A stretch of 64,000 nucleotides of DNA from UBA826 sp045564655 (GCA_045564655.1 JBJLGX010000001.1:1-64000); one strand, 5' to 3'. Counted from the stretch's first letter, positions 8,505 to 16,570 are shown. The notes: generated by a model from the letters alone, not told the origin. Numbers and translations are program-made.

Positions 8505-9149
8505 TCAAGATTCTTTTATCATTTTGGACCCCATTAATATTCCCCATATTATTAACGAAATAAGAGATATAGAAAGTAGGCCAGAAAATAACATTTGGTT
8601 AATCGAAAAAAATACTTGAATGTAATGAATTATAGTTGCGAGAATTGAATATATCCCAGATAAGATTGAGAACCAGTATTCGTATCTACTCATATTCAAA
8701 ATTAATGCAGATGTAATAGTGACTAAGGTAAACCCTGCCCATACTATGGCACCTGAAAATAACGAAATAGGAGTCGATATTTCTGAAACTATTTCCTCGT
8801 ACCCTATACTGCTCACATGAATAATGTTTTCTTTACCAGTTAATACAGATGCTTCTAAGCACCAGTGTATAAATATTCCCAAGAAACCCCAAGATATTAA
8901 AACCACACCTGATGTTATTAAAGGATTTTCATTACAGGATTTGTTTATAAAATTATGATAAAAATGTAAACCTAATGCTATGAAAGGTGCGCCTATAAGA
9001 ATTCCAAACATTGGGATTATTCTGATGCTATTATCAAGCATAGAAGTTAGTGGCATGGCTGCTATACCAGACCCAAAGATAATCATTGAAAAAATTATAA
9101 TGTATCCACCAAATTTCTGTGATGAGATATTTTTAATTTTCTGATTCAT
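8505..9149 (-). CDS. Hypothetical multi-pass membrane protein
   Basis: A 214-residue protein with about six hydrophobic helices (for example near residues 12-32, 47-65, 82-100, 132-150, 160-178 and 190-208). No recognised motif. Its first 17 bases overlap the end of nhaA, so the two are translationally coupled and probably co-expressed. It could be an accessory subunit of NhaA or an unrelated membrane protein. I do not recognise the family. Confidence 0.65.
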   Translation of the reverse strand: MNQKIKNISSQKFGGYIIIFSMIIFGSGIAAMPLTSMLDNSIRIIPMFGILIGAPFIALGLHFYHNFINKSCNENPLITSGVVLISWGFLGIFIHWCLEASVLTGKENIIHVSSIGYEEIVSEISTPISLFSGAIVWAGFTLVTITSALILNMSRYEYWFSILSGIYSILATIIHYIQVFFSINQMLFSGLLSISLISLIIWGILMGSKMIKES

Positions 9150-10326
9150 TATTTGGATTGCTTACTAATCTGAGTACTGCATATCCAGCTACTCCAGACA
9201 ATATTGAACCACTTATGACTCCTAGCCTTACGACTGCTTGAAGGCTTTCGTCAGTGAAAGATAAACCGCCTATAAAAAGACTCATTGTGAATCCTATACC
9301 AGTCATTAATGACAAACCATAATATTGTTTCCAGTTGATATTATCCGGTAAAGAGCACAATTTAAGTATGCTTCCAATAAAAGTGAACCCCATTACTCCT
9401 ATTTGTTTACCAAAGAATAGCCCTAAAGCTATTCCTAGAGTTAGAGGGTCAGATATTAGTTCAAAAGATAACCCTTCGAATGATACTCCTGCATTAGCTA
9501 ACGCGAATATCGGTAATATCATAAATGCTACCCAAGAATGAAGTTTATGCTCTAAATTGTGCAGAGGGGTATGTTCAGTCAAGGCATCCTTTTCATTTTT
9601 GGTGGTTACTTTATATGGTATGAATAATGCAAGTATTACTCCAGCTAAAGTTGCGTGGATACCTGATTTTAATACGAATACCCACAAAATAAATCCAATA
9701 ATTATATAAGGATATAAATTAGGGACATTGCGACGATTTAGAATTAATAGAAATACGACTGATATAGAAGCAATGATTATTGGAATTAAACTTAACTCAT
9801 CAGTATAAAAGAAAGCTATTATGACTATTGCAGCCAAGTCATCTATTATGGCTATCGCAACTAATGTTAATTTAAGTATTCCAGGGATACGGTTTCCAAG
9901 TAATATTATCACCCCTAATGCAAATGCTATATCTGTTGCGGTTGGGATAGCCCATCCCTTCATATTTGTTTCATTACCCCAATTTAAAGATGAATATATT
10001 AATGCAGGGACTACTATTCCGCCTATAGCAGCTATTATGGGAAGGCTTATTTTTGATCTAGACGATAATTGACCTACTAGCATTTCTCTTTTTATTTCAA
10101 GAGTAACAAGAAGAAAAAAGATTGCCATTAATCCGTCATTAATCCAATGGTGCACATCTTTGTCTATATAAAAATCCCCTAACTTGAAAAGTATTTGGGT
10201 GGATAGCAAATCATGATAATGAGAATTTAGAGCAGAGTTGGCGATAATGGTTGCTACTATGGCAGCGACAACTAATAAGATGCCACCTGCAGATTCCATT
10301 AGAAAAAATCTTTTCAAAATTTTCAT
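9133..10326 (-). CDS. nhaA: Na+/H+ antiporter NhaA
   Basis: A 397-residue antiporter that exchanges sodium for protons across the inner membrane. It shows FFLLVTLEIKREMLVGQLS, the PTATDIAFALGVI segment with its aspartate, and the adjacent aspartate pair in AIIDDLAAI that forms the ion site in NhaA. The C-terminal GIGFTMSLFIGGLSF is also diagnostic. Length fits the family. It lies 12 nt downstream of the VUT-type transporter and overlaps the following membrane protein gene. A sodium-exposed (marine) habitat is consistent. Confidence 0.95.
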   Translation of the reverse strand: MKILKRFFLMESAGGILLVVAAIVATIIANSALNSHYHDLLSTQILFKLGDFYIDKDVHHWINDGLMAIFFLLVTLEIKREMLVGQLSSRSKISLPIIAAIGGIVVPALIYSSLNWGNETNMKGWAIPTATDIAFALGVIILLGNRIPGILKLTLVAIAIIDDLAAIVIIAFFYTDELSLIPIIIASISVVFLLILNRRNVPNLYPYIIIGFILWVFVLKSGIHATLAGVILALFIPYKVTTKNEKDALTEHTPLHNLEHKLHSWVAFMILPIFALANAGVSFEGLSFELISDPLTLGIALGLFFGKQIGVMGFTFIGSILKLCSLPDNINWKQYYGLSLMTGIGFTMSLFIGGLSFTDESLQAVVRLGVISGSILSGVAGYAVLRLVSNPNNESEN

Positions 10327-10338
10327 GTTATGCCTAAC

Positions 10339-10878
10339 TTAAGCTGTTTTTGTTGATTTTCTAATATAAAATCGGGCTATTGCGAGTATAGCTATGGCTA
10401 TTAATGTCATATATGCCTTACCTACAATTTGGCCTTCAATATATTGTAGAGACCCAAATGCGACAGATAGGAATATTATAGAATCTAATACTAGTCCGAC
10501 TGTATTACTTCCCAATACCGCAGCTAACCAATTCTTTTTGCTGATTGGTGAATACACTAACCAGTCAGCAGTTTCAGAAAGTAAGAATGCCAACCCGGAA
10601 CCTAATGCTATTCTTTGAGCGTCTGATTCTAAAATTCCCGATAGGAGCGCCCCGACTATAATAGCTGATATGATCCAAAATCTATTACCTTTGACGTGTA
10701 ATAGGTCTCTTAGCGTGAATGCGATTCCAGCAAAATATACTCCAGCAGGGGCAGACAAACCAAATCCAATCGAAGGGTATCCAAATTCAGTGATGGACCA
10801 ATTGGCAGCATACACTGTTCCCACAAAAGATAACCATAATAGTATTGCTATTTGATTGTTTAATATAAAATTTTTCAT
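10339..10878 (-). CDS. VUT family (YhhQ/DUF165-like) putative queuosine-precursor transporter
   Basis: A 179-residue membrane protein with five or six helices. Recognisable family features are PAGVYFAGIAFTLRDLLH, the acidic LLSETADWLVYSP segment and LGSNTVGLVLDSIIFLSVAF. YhhQ members import queuosine precursors. The ATG at 10878 is chosen because the hydrophobic domain begins there and the upstream in-frame extension is uncharacteristic. No Shine-Dalgarno is present. A TATAAT box ends only a few bases upstream, which suggests a nearly leaderless mRNA. It is the first gene of the nhaA run. Confidence 0.82.
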   Translation of the reverse strand: MKNFILNNQIAILLWLSFVGTVYAANWSITEFGYPSIGFGLSAPAGVYFAGIAFTLRDLLHVKGNRFWIISAIIVGALLSGILESDAQRIALGSGLAFLLSETADWLVYSPISKKNWLAAVLGSNTVGLVLDSIIFLSVAFGSLQYIEGQIVGKAYMTLIAIAILAIARFYIRKSTKTA

Positions 10879-10957
10879 GGGGGTATTATAACTGTATATT
10901 ATCAATACGACTACATTTTTGGACATCAATTTATTAAAAGGAGTAATATCTTTATAA

Positions 10958-12040
10958 ATGATTAAAGTTAATGTTTTAACTGAATATAAGAGTCCTAATT
11001 CGGCAGCATTTAATCTTCCGTTGATTTCATATAAACGTGACCTGAAAGATATTCGAATCAATATGAAAATATTTTATAAGATCCGGAATGATATTTTTGA
11101 TTGTGATGTGTTATTCATTAATAGTAAGTTTTTCAGAAAAGATTGGGGTGCTAAGGGAGATAAAGTTTTTTCATTTTTGAAACAAGCAAAATCTAATGGC
11201 AATAATGTTGTTTGGTTTGATGTGACAGATAGTACTGGGACATGTCAGTTTCAAGTATTACCTTATGTTGATAGATACTATAAGAGCCAATTGTTAAAAG
11301 ATCGTAATTTGTATAGTCAAAAAATGTACGGAAGTCGTATATACACAGATTATTACCATAAAGAGAATTCTGTTGTAGATACCGACCCTTTATATTCTGA
11401 AACTATTGATCAACCAGAATATTTTGATAAATTAAAGGTTTCGTGGAATTCAGGATTAGGTCATTATTCACAATCATTAGTAGGTGATATTCGTAAGAAG
11501 GCATACAGGAATTCAGGCAAGTTTCTATCTGCTAAAATCCCACATTCTTGGTGCTATCCAGATAGTAATAGGCAAATAAACTTATCTGCACGATTTGGTA
11601 TTAGTTATAAAAGGCAGACTGTAAGGTATCAGCGAGAACAGATTAAAGAAATGATTCCTGAGCTTTTAAATTTACCTAAATTAACACGTAAGAAATACTT
11701 TTCTGAACTATCAAATAGTAAAGTTATGATTGCTCCATTTGGGTTTGGAGAAATAACTCTTCGTGAATTTGAAGGTTTTATATCGGGATGTTTAATATTG
11801 AAACCAAATATGCAACATATAGACACTTGGCCAAATTTTTATGTTTCAAATAGCACTATTGTTGAACATGAATGGGATTTATCTGACTTTATGGCTAAGC
11901 TTGAAGATTGCTATACTAGGTACGATGAATATGTAGATGTTGCACGGAATGGACAGGATTTATATAAAGAATATGTTGATCCTGTAACTGGGCCAAAATA
12001 TTTTGTCGAACGAATTTCTGGTATATTAGCGGATATCTAG
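10958..12040 (+). CDS. Glycosyltransferase-like protein (GT-B C-terminal region recognisable)
   Basis: A 360-residue soluble protein with ATG behind AAAAGGAGTAAT. The N-terminal half is not recognisable beyond alternating strands and helices such as DCDVLFINSKFF and NNVVWFDVTDST. The C-terminal part has MIAPFGFGEITLREFEGFISGCLIL, resembling the nucleotide-sugar binding E-x7-E region of GT-B glycosyltransferases that modify surface glycans. No membrane segment. It precedes the first Baeyer-Villiger monooxygenase by 27 nt and may share its transcript, though no metabolic link is evident. Confidence 0.65.
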   Translation: MIKVNVLTEYKSPNSAAFNLPLISYKRDLKDIRINMKIFYKIRNDIFDCDVLFINSKFFRKDWGAKGDKVFSFLKQAKSNGNNVVWFDVTDSTGTCQFQVLPYVDRYYKSQLLKDRNLYSQKMYGSRIYTDYYHKENSVVDTDPLYSETIDQPEYFDKLKVSWNSGLGHYSQSLVGDIRKKAYRNSGKFLSAKIPHSWCYPDSNRQINLSARFGISYKRQTVRYQREQIKEMIPELLNLPKLTRKKYFSELSNSKVMIAPFGFGEITLREFEGFISGCLILKPNMQHIDTWPNFYVSNSTIVEHEWDLSDFMAKLEDCYTRYDEYVDVARNGQDLYKEYVDPVTGPKYFVERISGILADI

Positions 12041-12067
12041 AGAATTAACTATTTTGGAGGATTAAAT

Positions 12068-13675
12068 TTGGATCAAATTAAGCATGAATTAGATGTTTTA
12101 ATCGTTGGTGCAGGTTTTTCAGGCATGTATCTTATACATAAAATGAAAGAATTAGGACTTAAGGCTCTAGTTCTTGAAGCTGCCCCAGAAGTTGGAGGGA
12201 CATGGTACTTTAATCGTTACCCTGGAGCGCGGTGTGATGTAGAAAGTATGGAATATTCATATTCTTTTTCAGAAGAATTGCAACAAGAATGGGATTGGCC
12301 TCAGAAATATTCTGAGCAAAAAGAAATTTTGGAATATGCTAATCATGTTGCGGACAGATTTAATTTAAGGTCCCATATTAAATTTAGTACAAAGGTTATA
12401 TCTGCTAAGTTTGATGAATCTATAAACATGTGGAATATAAAAACAGATTCAGGTGATGTTTATATTGCACGCTACTTCATTATGGCCACAGGTACCTTGT
12501 CTGTTCCTAATAAACCTAAATTTGAAGGGCTTGATTCCTTCAAAGGGGAATGGTACATGACAGGAAACTGGCCTCATGAAGAACCTGACTTAAAAGGTAA
12601 AAAGGTTGGGATTATTGGTACCGGCTCATCAGCTATTCAAGCTATTCCAGTAATTGCAGAAAAGGCGGATCATCTGACCGTTTTTCAAAGAACTCCTCAA
12701 TATTCTATTCCCGGGCTTAACCATGATTTAACAGGTGATGAGAGAAAATATTTTAGAGAGAATTATTCGGAAATTAGGGCAAAAGCCAGGAAACAATTTG
12801 GAGGCATAGGATTATTTGAGTACATTGATACTAATGCTTTAGATGTTACTCATGAAGAAAGAACTGCAGCATATTCGAAGAGATGGAAAAGTGCCGCAAG
12901 CCCTCAAGAATTTGGATCCACATTTAAAGATATACGTATAAATATGGAGGCTAATGCAACAGCTTCGGATTTTGTCAGAGGAAAAATAAGGGAAATTGTT
13001 GATGACCCTACAATTGCAGAGATGCTCGTTCCTGAAGATCCGATTTGGTGTAAACGCCTTTGTGTGGACACTAATTATTTTCAAACGTACAACAGAGATA
13101 ATGTTACTTTGGTAGACATCAAAAAAACTCCAATTAAGTCATTAGTTGAAAAAGGATTAGAAACTTCAGAAGATATTTATGATTTAGATGTAATTATTTT
13201 TGCAATTGGCTTTGATGCTTTGACAGGTGCAATTAATGCTGTTGATATTGAAGGTAAAGATGGACTTAAATTGAAAGAAAAATGGTCTGATGGGCCTATT
13301 ACCTATTTAGGATTATCTGTAAATAAATTCCCTAATTTATTTACAATTACAGGACCAGGCAGCCCGTCTGTACTTTCTAATATGATGACATCTATTGAGC
13401 AACATGTTGACTGGGTGACAGAATGCATAAAGCACATGGTAGATTCTGGTAAAGTAGCGATTGAAGCTTCTAGTAATGCCGAAATAGAATGGACAGATCA
13501 TGTTGATGAAACAGCTTCTAAAACTGTTGGGTATGGGTGTAATTCATGGTATGTTGGAGCAAACGTCCCAGGGAAGAAAGTAGTATATATGCCTTATATT
13601 GGTGGAGTTGGAACTTATAGAGAAAAATGTAATGAAGTTGCATTATCTGGATATAAAGGGTTTCATTTATCTTAA
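12068..13675 (+). CDS. Baeyer-Villiger-type flavin monooxygenase (PAMO/CHMO-like) with His-to-Met in the fingerprint
   Basis: A 535-residue enzyme with TTG start behind TTTTGGAGGATT. Residues 14-19 (GAGFSG) bind FAD. GGTWYFNRYPGARCD at 43-57 is the conserved BVMO block. IIGTGSSAIQAIP at about 182-194 binds NADPH. KRLCVDTNYFQTYNRDN holds the arginine that stabilises the peroxyflavin in this class. The diagnostic FxGxxxHxxxWP motif reads F158-x-G160-x3-Met164-x3-W168-P, so its histidine is a methionine. The neighbouring paralogue has the same change. It probably converts ketones to esters, but the altered motif may change NADPH coupling. Start of a five-gene run ending in two selenoproteins. 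Confidence 0.93.
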   Translation: MDQIKHELDVLIVGAGFSGMYLIHKMKELGLKALVLEAAPEVGGTWYFNRYPGARCDVESMEYSYSFSEELQQEWDWPQKYSEQKEILEYANHVADRFNLRSHIKFSTKVISAKFDESINMWNIKTDSGDVYIARYFIMATGTLSVPNKPKFEGLDSFKGEWYMTGNWPHEEPDLKGKKVGIIGTGSSAIQAIPVIAEKADHLTVFQRTPQYSIPGLNHDLTGDERKYFRENYSEIRAKARKQFGGIGLFEYIDTNALDVTHEERTAAYSKRWKSAASPQEFGSTFKDIRINMEANATASDFVRGKIREIVDDPTIAEMLVPEDPIWCKRLCVDTNYFQTYNRDNVTLVDIKKTPIKSLVEKGLETSEDIYDLDVIIFAIGFDALTGAINAVDIEGKDGLKLKEKWSDGPITYLGLSVNKFPNLFTITGPGSPSVLSNMMTSIEQHVDWVTECIKHMVDSGKVAIEASSNAEIEWTDHVDETASKTVGYGCNSWYVGANVPGKKVVYMPYIGGVGTYREKCNEVALSGYKGFHLS

Positions 13676-13690
13676 TGATGAGGTGGAGTT

Positions 13691-15301
13691 ATGGATTCTA
13701 ATAAAATCAATCTAGATGTTTTGATCGTAGGGACTGGCTTTGCTGGAATGTATATGCTTTATCGAATGAAAAGATTAGGGTTAAGTGTTCTTGCTATTGA
13801 AGCAGCTTCTGACGTAGGGGGCACTTGGTATTGGAATAGATATCCCGGAGCAAGATGTGATGTTGAAAGTGTTGAATATTCGTATTCTTTTTCGGAAGAA
13901 TTGCAACAAGAATGGGAGTGGTCTAACAGGTATTCTGACCAACCAGAAATATTGGAATATGCAAATCATGTTGCCGATAGATTTGATTTAAGAGCGGATA
14001 TTAAATTTGAAACAAAAGTTGCTTCTGCTCATTACAATTCAGATTCTAAATTTTGGGATATTGAAACTGATATGGGAGATTTTTACAGTGCTCGTTTCTG
14101 TGTGATGGCTACTGGTACTTTATCTGCTCCCAATGCTCCTGATTTTGAAGGATTAGATGCTTTTAATGGTGACTGGTACATGACGTCAAAGTGGCCCCAT
14201 GAAGCTTTGGATTTTTCTGATAAAAAAGTAGGAATTATCGGAACTGGTTCTACAGGAATTCAAGCTATTCCCGTAGTAGCCGAAGAATCTAAACATTTGA
14301 CTGTTTTCCAAAGAACTCCTCAATTTACTATTCCAGCAAATAACAGGCAATTAGATTCGGATGAGGTTAAAAACATAAAAGACAATTATACTGAAATTAG
14401 GAAAAAAGCTAGAGAAAGTCGAGCGGGGATCGCCTCTGTAAATATAGGGAATAAGAGTGCATTAGAAGTTTCTGATCAGGAAAGGTATGAAAAATTTTCT
14501 GATATCTGGAACGGGCCAGGACTTAATGATTTTGTTGCTTCATATAATGACATAATAACCAACCTGAAAGCTAATGAGTTTGCCGGGGATTTTATTAGAT
14601 CTAAAATACTGGAAATTGTTGAAGATAAGGAAATAGCTGAAACGTTACTTCCGGAAGTAATGTTTTGGTGTAAAAGGGTTTGTGCGGATACCAATTATTA
14701 TGAAACTTATAATAGGGAAAATGTTGAATTAGTGGATGTTTCTTCTTTGCCTATTGAAAAGATATTACCTGAAGGAGTTCAAGTATCTGAGAATGTTTAT
14801 CCTTTAGATGTGATTATTTTTGCAATTGGATTTGATGCTATGACGGGAGCATTAAATAACATAAATATTGTTGGTAAAGATGGAATTAAATTGAAAGAAA
14901 AATGGAATTATGGACCTGTTACCTATCTTGGACTATCTGTAAGCGGGTTCCCTAATTTATTTACAATTACTGGTCCTGGAAGCCCATCGGTTTTATCTAA
15001 TATGATGACTTCTATCGAACAGCATGTTGATTGGATTTCTGATTTTATAGAATATTCAATTGATCATGGGATTACAGAAATTGAAGCTACCAGTGATGCT
15101 GAAATAGAATGGACAAACCGTGTCGAGGAATTAGCTGATAATTCACTAAAATCTAATTCAGGATGTAACTCTTGGTATCTAGGTTCAAATGTTCCCGGCA
15201 AAAAAAGAGTTTTTATGCCATATCTTGGAGGAGTAGGCAGGTATAGAGAAGAATGTGATGAAATCGCATCTGCCAATTACAAAGGCTTTATACTTCATTG
15301 A
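13691..15301 (+). CDS. Baeyer-Villiger-type flavin monooxygenase, tandem paralogue with the same His-to-Met change
   Basis: A 536-residue paralogue of the preceding gene, 15 nt downstream, with an AGGTGGAG ribosome binding site. It has GTGFAG near residue 14, GGTWYWNRYPGARCD, IIGTGSTGIQAIP and KRVCADTNYYETYNRENVE with the catalytic arginine. The fingerprint reads FNGDWYMTSKWP, again with methionine in place of histidine. Long stretches are identical to the first copy (for example FGPxxPSVLSNMMTS-type C-terminal block), showing tandem duplication followed by divergence. Likely different substrate range. Confidence 0.93.
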   Translation: MDSNKINLDVLIVGTGFAGMYMLYRMKRLGLSVLAIEAASDVGGTWYWNRYPGARCDVESVEYSYSFSEELQQEWEWSNRYSDQPEILEYANHVADRFDLRADIKFETKVASAHYNSDSKFWDIETDMGDFYSARFCVMATGTLSAPNAPDFEGLDAFNGDWYMTSKWPHEALDFSDKKVGIIGTGSTGIQAIPVVAEESKHLTVFQRTPQFTIPANNRQLDSDEVKNIKDNYTEIRKKARESRAGIASVNIGNKSALEVSDQERYEKFSDIWNGPGLNDFVASYNDIITNLKANEFAGDFIRSKILEIVEDKEIAETLLPEVMFWCKRVCADTNYYETYNRENVELVDVSSLPIEKILPEGVQVSENVYPLDVIIFAIGFDAMTGALNNINIVGKDGIKLKEKWNYGPVTYLGLSVSGFPNLFTITGPGSPSVLSNMMTSIEQHVDWISDFIEYSIDHGITEIEATSDAEIEWTNRVEELADNSLKSNSGCNSWYLGSNVPGKKRVFMPYLGGVGRYREECDEIASANYKGFILH

Positions 15302-15615
15302 AAAAAGAAGATATACAAAAACTTATTTCTAAAAATTTAGAAGATTTCGAATCTAATTTAAGGCCTCTTGCAGGATTCAAATTAAATTTTTCGGCTAATG
15401 AAGGATTTCATAAGATTTTCTTTTCTGCTTCTTGTACCTGTGGCACTTCAGCACTTTTATCAGTTGAAGTTTCAGAAAACAAGTCGGATAATGAGATAGA
15501 GGATGCGATGACATCTATAATAGAAAGACTAGTAACTCAGGAAAAATCGTTTCGTAGGATGAATTGCGAACTTCACGAATCTATGAAGACAGGATTTTTA
15601 CCGGATAAATCGTGA
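15298..15615 (+). CDS. Hypothetical protein in the monooxygenase-selenoprotein operon
   Basis: A 105-residue protein whose TTG start overlaps the stop of the second monooxygenase (TTGA), so translation is coupled. It has a mixed alpha/beta composition with a CTCGTSALLSVEV segment containing a CxC pair and a basic-acidic C-terminal helix. No signal peptide. I do not recognise the family. Placement between monooxygenases and the Sec-containing reductase suggests an accessory redox or regulatory role, by context only. Confidence 0.6.
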   Translation: MKKEDIQKLISKNLEDFESNLRPLAGFKLNFSANEGFHKIFFSASCTCGTSALLSVEVSENKSDNEIEDAMTSIIERLVTQEKSFRRMNCELHESMKTGFLPDKS

Positions 15616-15633
15616 TAAATAGGAATAAACTGT

Positions 15634-16092
15634 ATGCCTAAAAAAGAAATGTCGGAATCTGAAGCATTTGATAGTGCTAAAAAGTTTTCTAATAGATATG
15701 TGGACCGAGGGCCATATGAATTTTTCCCTGAAGATGCAGTTGTTGAGGAAGTTCAAAAAGGATTAGCTGATAACCATCGCCTAAAAGGTTATCGGTATTG
15801 TCCCTGAATGCCTTTAAGTGGCGATCCAGTTGAGGATCGCAAGAAAATATGTCCTTGTGAGAGACATCATGAAGATATACTTAGAGACGGCTTCTGTATA
15901 TGAATGTTTTTTGTTAGCGAAGAGTTTCTTCGCAAGTATGAGTCTGGAGAAGACTTTAATCAGACTATAGATGAAGCTGTACCTTTAGGGACAGAACTTT
16001 TTGAAAATACTGGTGGGAAAAAAGAGTTTAACGCTCAAAAACGTAAAAAAGACACAGATAAAAAAGATACAGACGACCTATCCAAAAAATAA
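15634..16092 (+). CDS. Ferredoxin-thioredoxin reductase catalytic-chain-like selenoprotein with two selenocysteines
   Basis: A 152-residue protein if in-frame TGA at 15805-15807 and 15901-15903 are read as Sec58 and Sec90. The core reads YRYC56-P-U58, then KIC73-P-C75-ERHHED, then DGFC88-I-U90-MFFVS. In FTR catalytic chains the pattern is CPC..CPC..CHC: the first Cys of the outer pairs and both middle Cys bind a 4Fe-4S cluster, and the second Cys of each outer pair forms the redox-active disulfide. Here all four ligand cysteines are kept and exactly the two active-site cysteines are selenocysteine, implying a diselenide next to the cluster. The surrounding GYRYC, PLSGDPVEDRK and FFVSEEFL are typical of the bacterial FTR-like family. 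The C-terminal tail is Lys/Asp rich. It should pass one-electron equivalents from ferredoxin to a thiol or selenol partner, probably the next gene. Confidence 0.93.
15821..15840 (+). promoter_or_regulatory. SECIS-like hairpin after the first FTR-like TGA
   Basis: Perfect 7-bp stem GCGATCC/GGATCGC with loop AGTTGA. The stem begins 14 nt after the TGA at 15805-15807 and the loop G is at +22. It is the strongest of the five hairpins and is embedded in conserved codons. Confidence 0.85.
15917..15933 (+). promoter_or_regulatory. SECIS-like hairpin after the second FTR-like TGA
   Basis: Perfect 6-bp stem GCGAAG/CTTCGC with loop AGTTT, beginning 14 nt after the TGA at 15901-15903, loop G at +21. 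Same geometry and same AGTT loop start as the first hairpin in this gene, so each TGA has its own element. Confidence 0.83.
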
Positions 16093-16150
16093 AACGAAGG
16101 TGTACAATACTTAATGTTGTACGTTTATATAAATTTTCAGGAGTTTTATT

Positions 16151-16396
16151 ATGAGTGAAGCGATTAAAGTTTTCACATCTAATGGTTGAGGCCCTTGCCA
16201 CATGGTGAAATTGTATATTTCACGAAAAGGGTTAGATTATACGGAACACAACGTGTCTCAAGATAGAGACTCACTGAAAGATCTTGTTTCTATGGGATAT
16301 AGATCTACTCCTGTTACAGTAATAGGCGATGAGAAAATTGTCGGTTACAATACATCTAAAATAGATGAGGCACTAGAATCAGCTGGGTTTGTATAA
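16151..16396 (+). CDS. Glutaredoxin/NrdH-like selenoprotein with UGPC motif
   Basis: An 81-residue protein with ATG behind TTCAGGAG, if the TGA at 16187-16189 is read as Sec13. The active site reads FTSNG-U-GPC-HMVK (Sec13, Cys16). The rest is a complete glutaredoxin fold: YISRKGLDYTEHNV, the cis-proline STPVTVIGD and the GYN turn with C-terminal helix KIDEALESAG. Members reduce disulfides or deglutathionylate. Without the TGA readthrough the protein would lack its catalytic strand. It follows the Sec-FTR homologue by 58 nt, so it is the obvious candidate for the FTR's electron acceptor, and it may in turn serve monooxygenase or peroxidase partners. Confidence 0.92.
16205..16223 (+). promoter_or_regulatory. 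SECIS-like hairpin after the glutaredoxin TGA
   Basis: Stem GTGAAA/TTTCAC (6 bp) with a seven-base loop TTGTATA starting 16 nt after the TGA. The loop GT lies at +24/+25. The loop is larger and lacks the AGTT form of the other four, so this element is the least certain. Confidence 0.55.
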
Positions 16397-16484
16397 TTCC
16401 TAGCAATTAGGATCTTTCTGAATTATTCTTATTGACTCTCGTCAACATTGATCCTAGAATTACCTTTTGAATTTTATTATGCGT

Positions 16485-16561
16485 GGCCCCGTGGTGTAGC
16501 GGTTTAACATACGGCCCTGTCAAGGCTGAGATCGCCAGTTCGAATCTGGTCGGGGTCGCCA
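16485..16561 (+). tRNA. tRNA-Asp (anticodon GTC)
   Basis: Acceptor stem GGCCCCG/CGGGGTC, anticodon stem CGGCC/GGCTG around loop CTGTCAA, T-arm GTTCGAATC, discriminator G as expected for tRNA-Asp and an encoded CCA ending at 16561. Anticodon GTC. Confidence 0.97.
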
Positions 16562-16570
16562 TATTAGAAT

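Noticed and set aside
858..16396. UGA reassigned to tryptophan (alternative genetic code)
   Set aside because: TGA is used as a normal stop elsewhere (for example at 664-666), tryptophan is written TGG throughout, and the in-frame TGA codons fall only at catalytic-cysteine positions.
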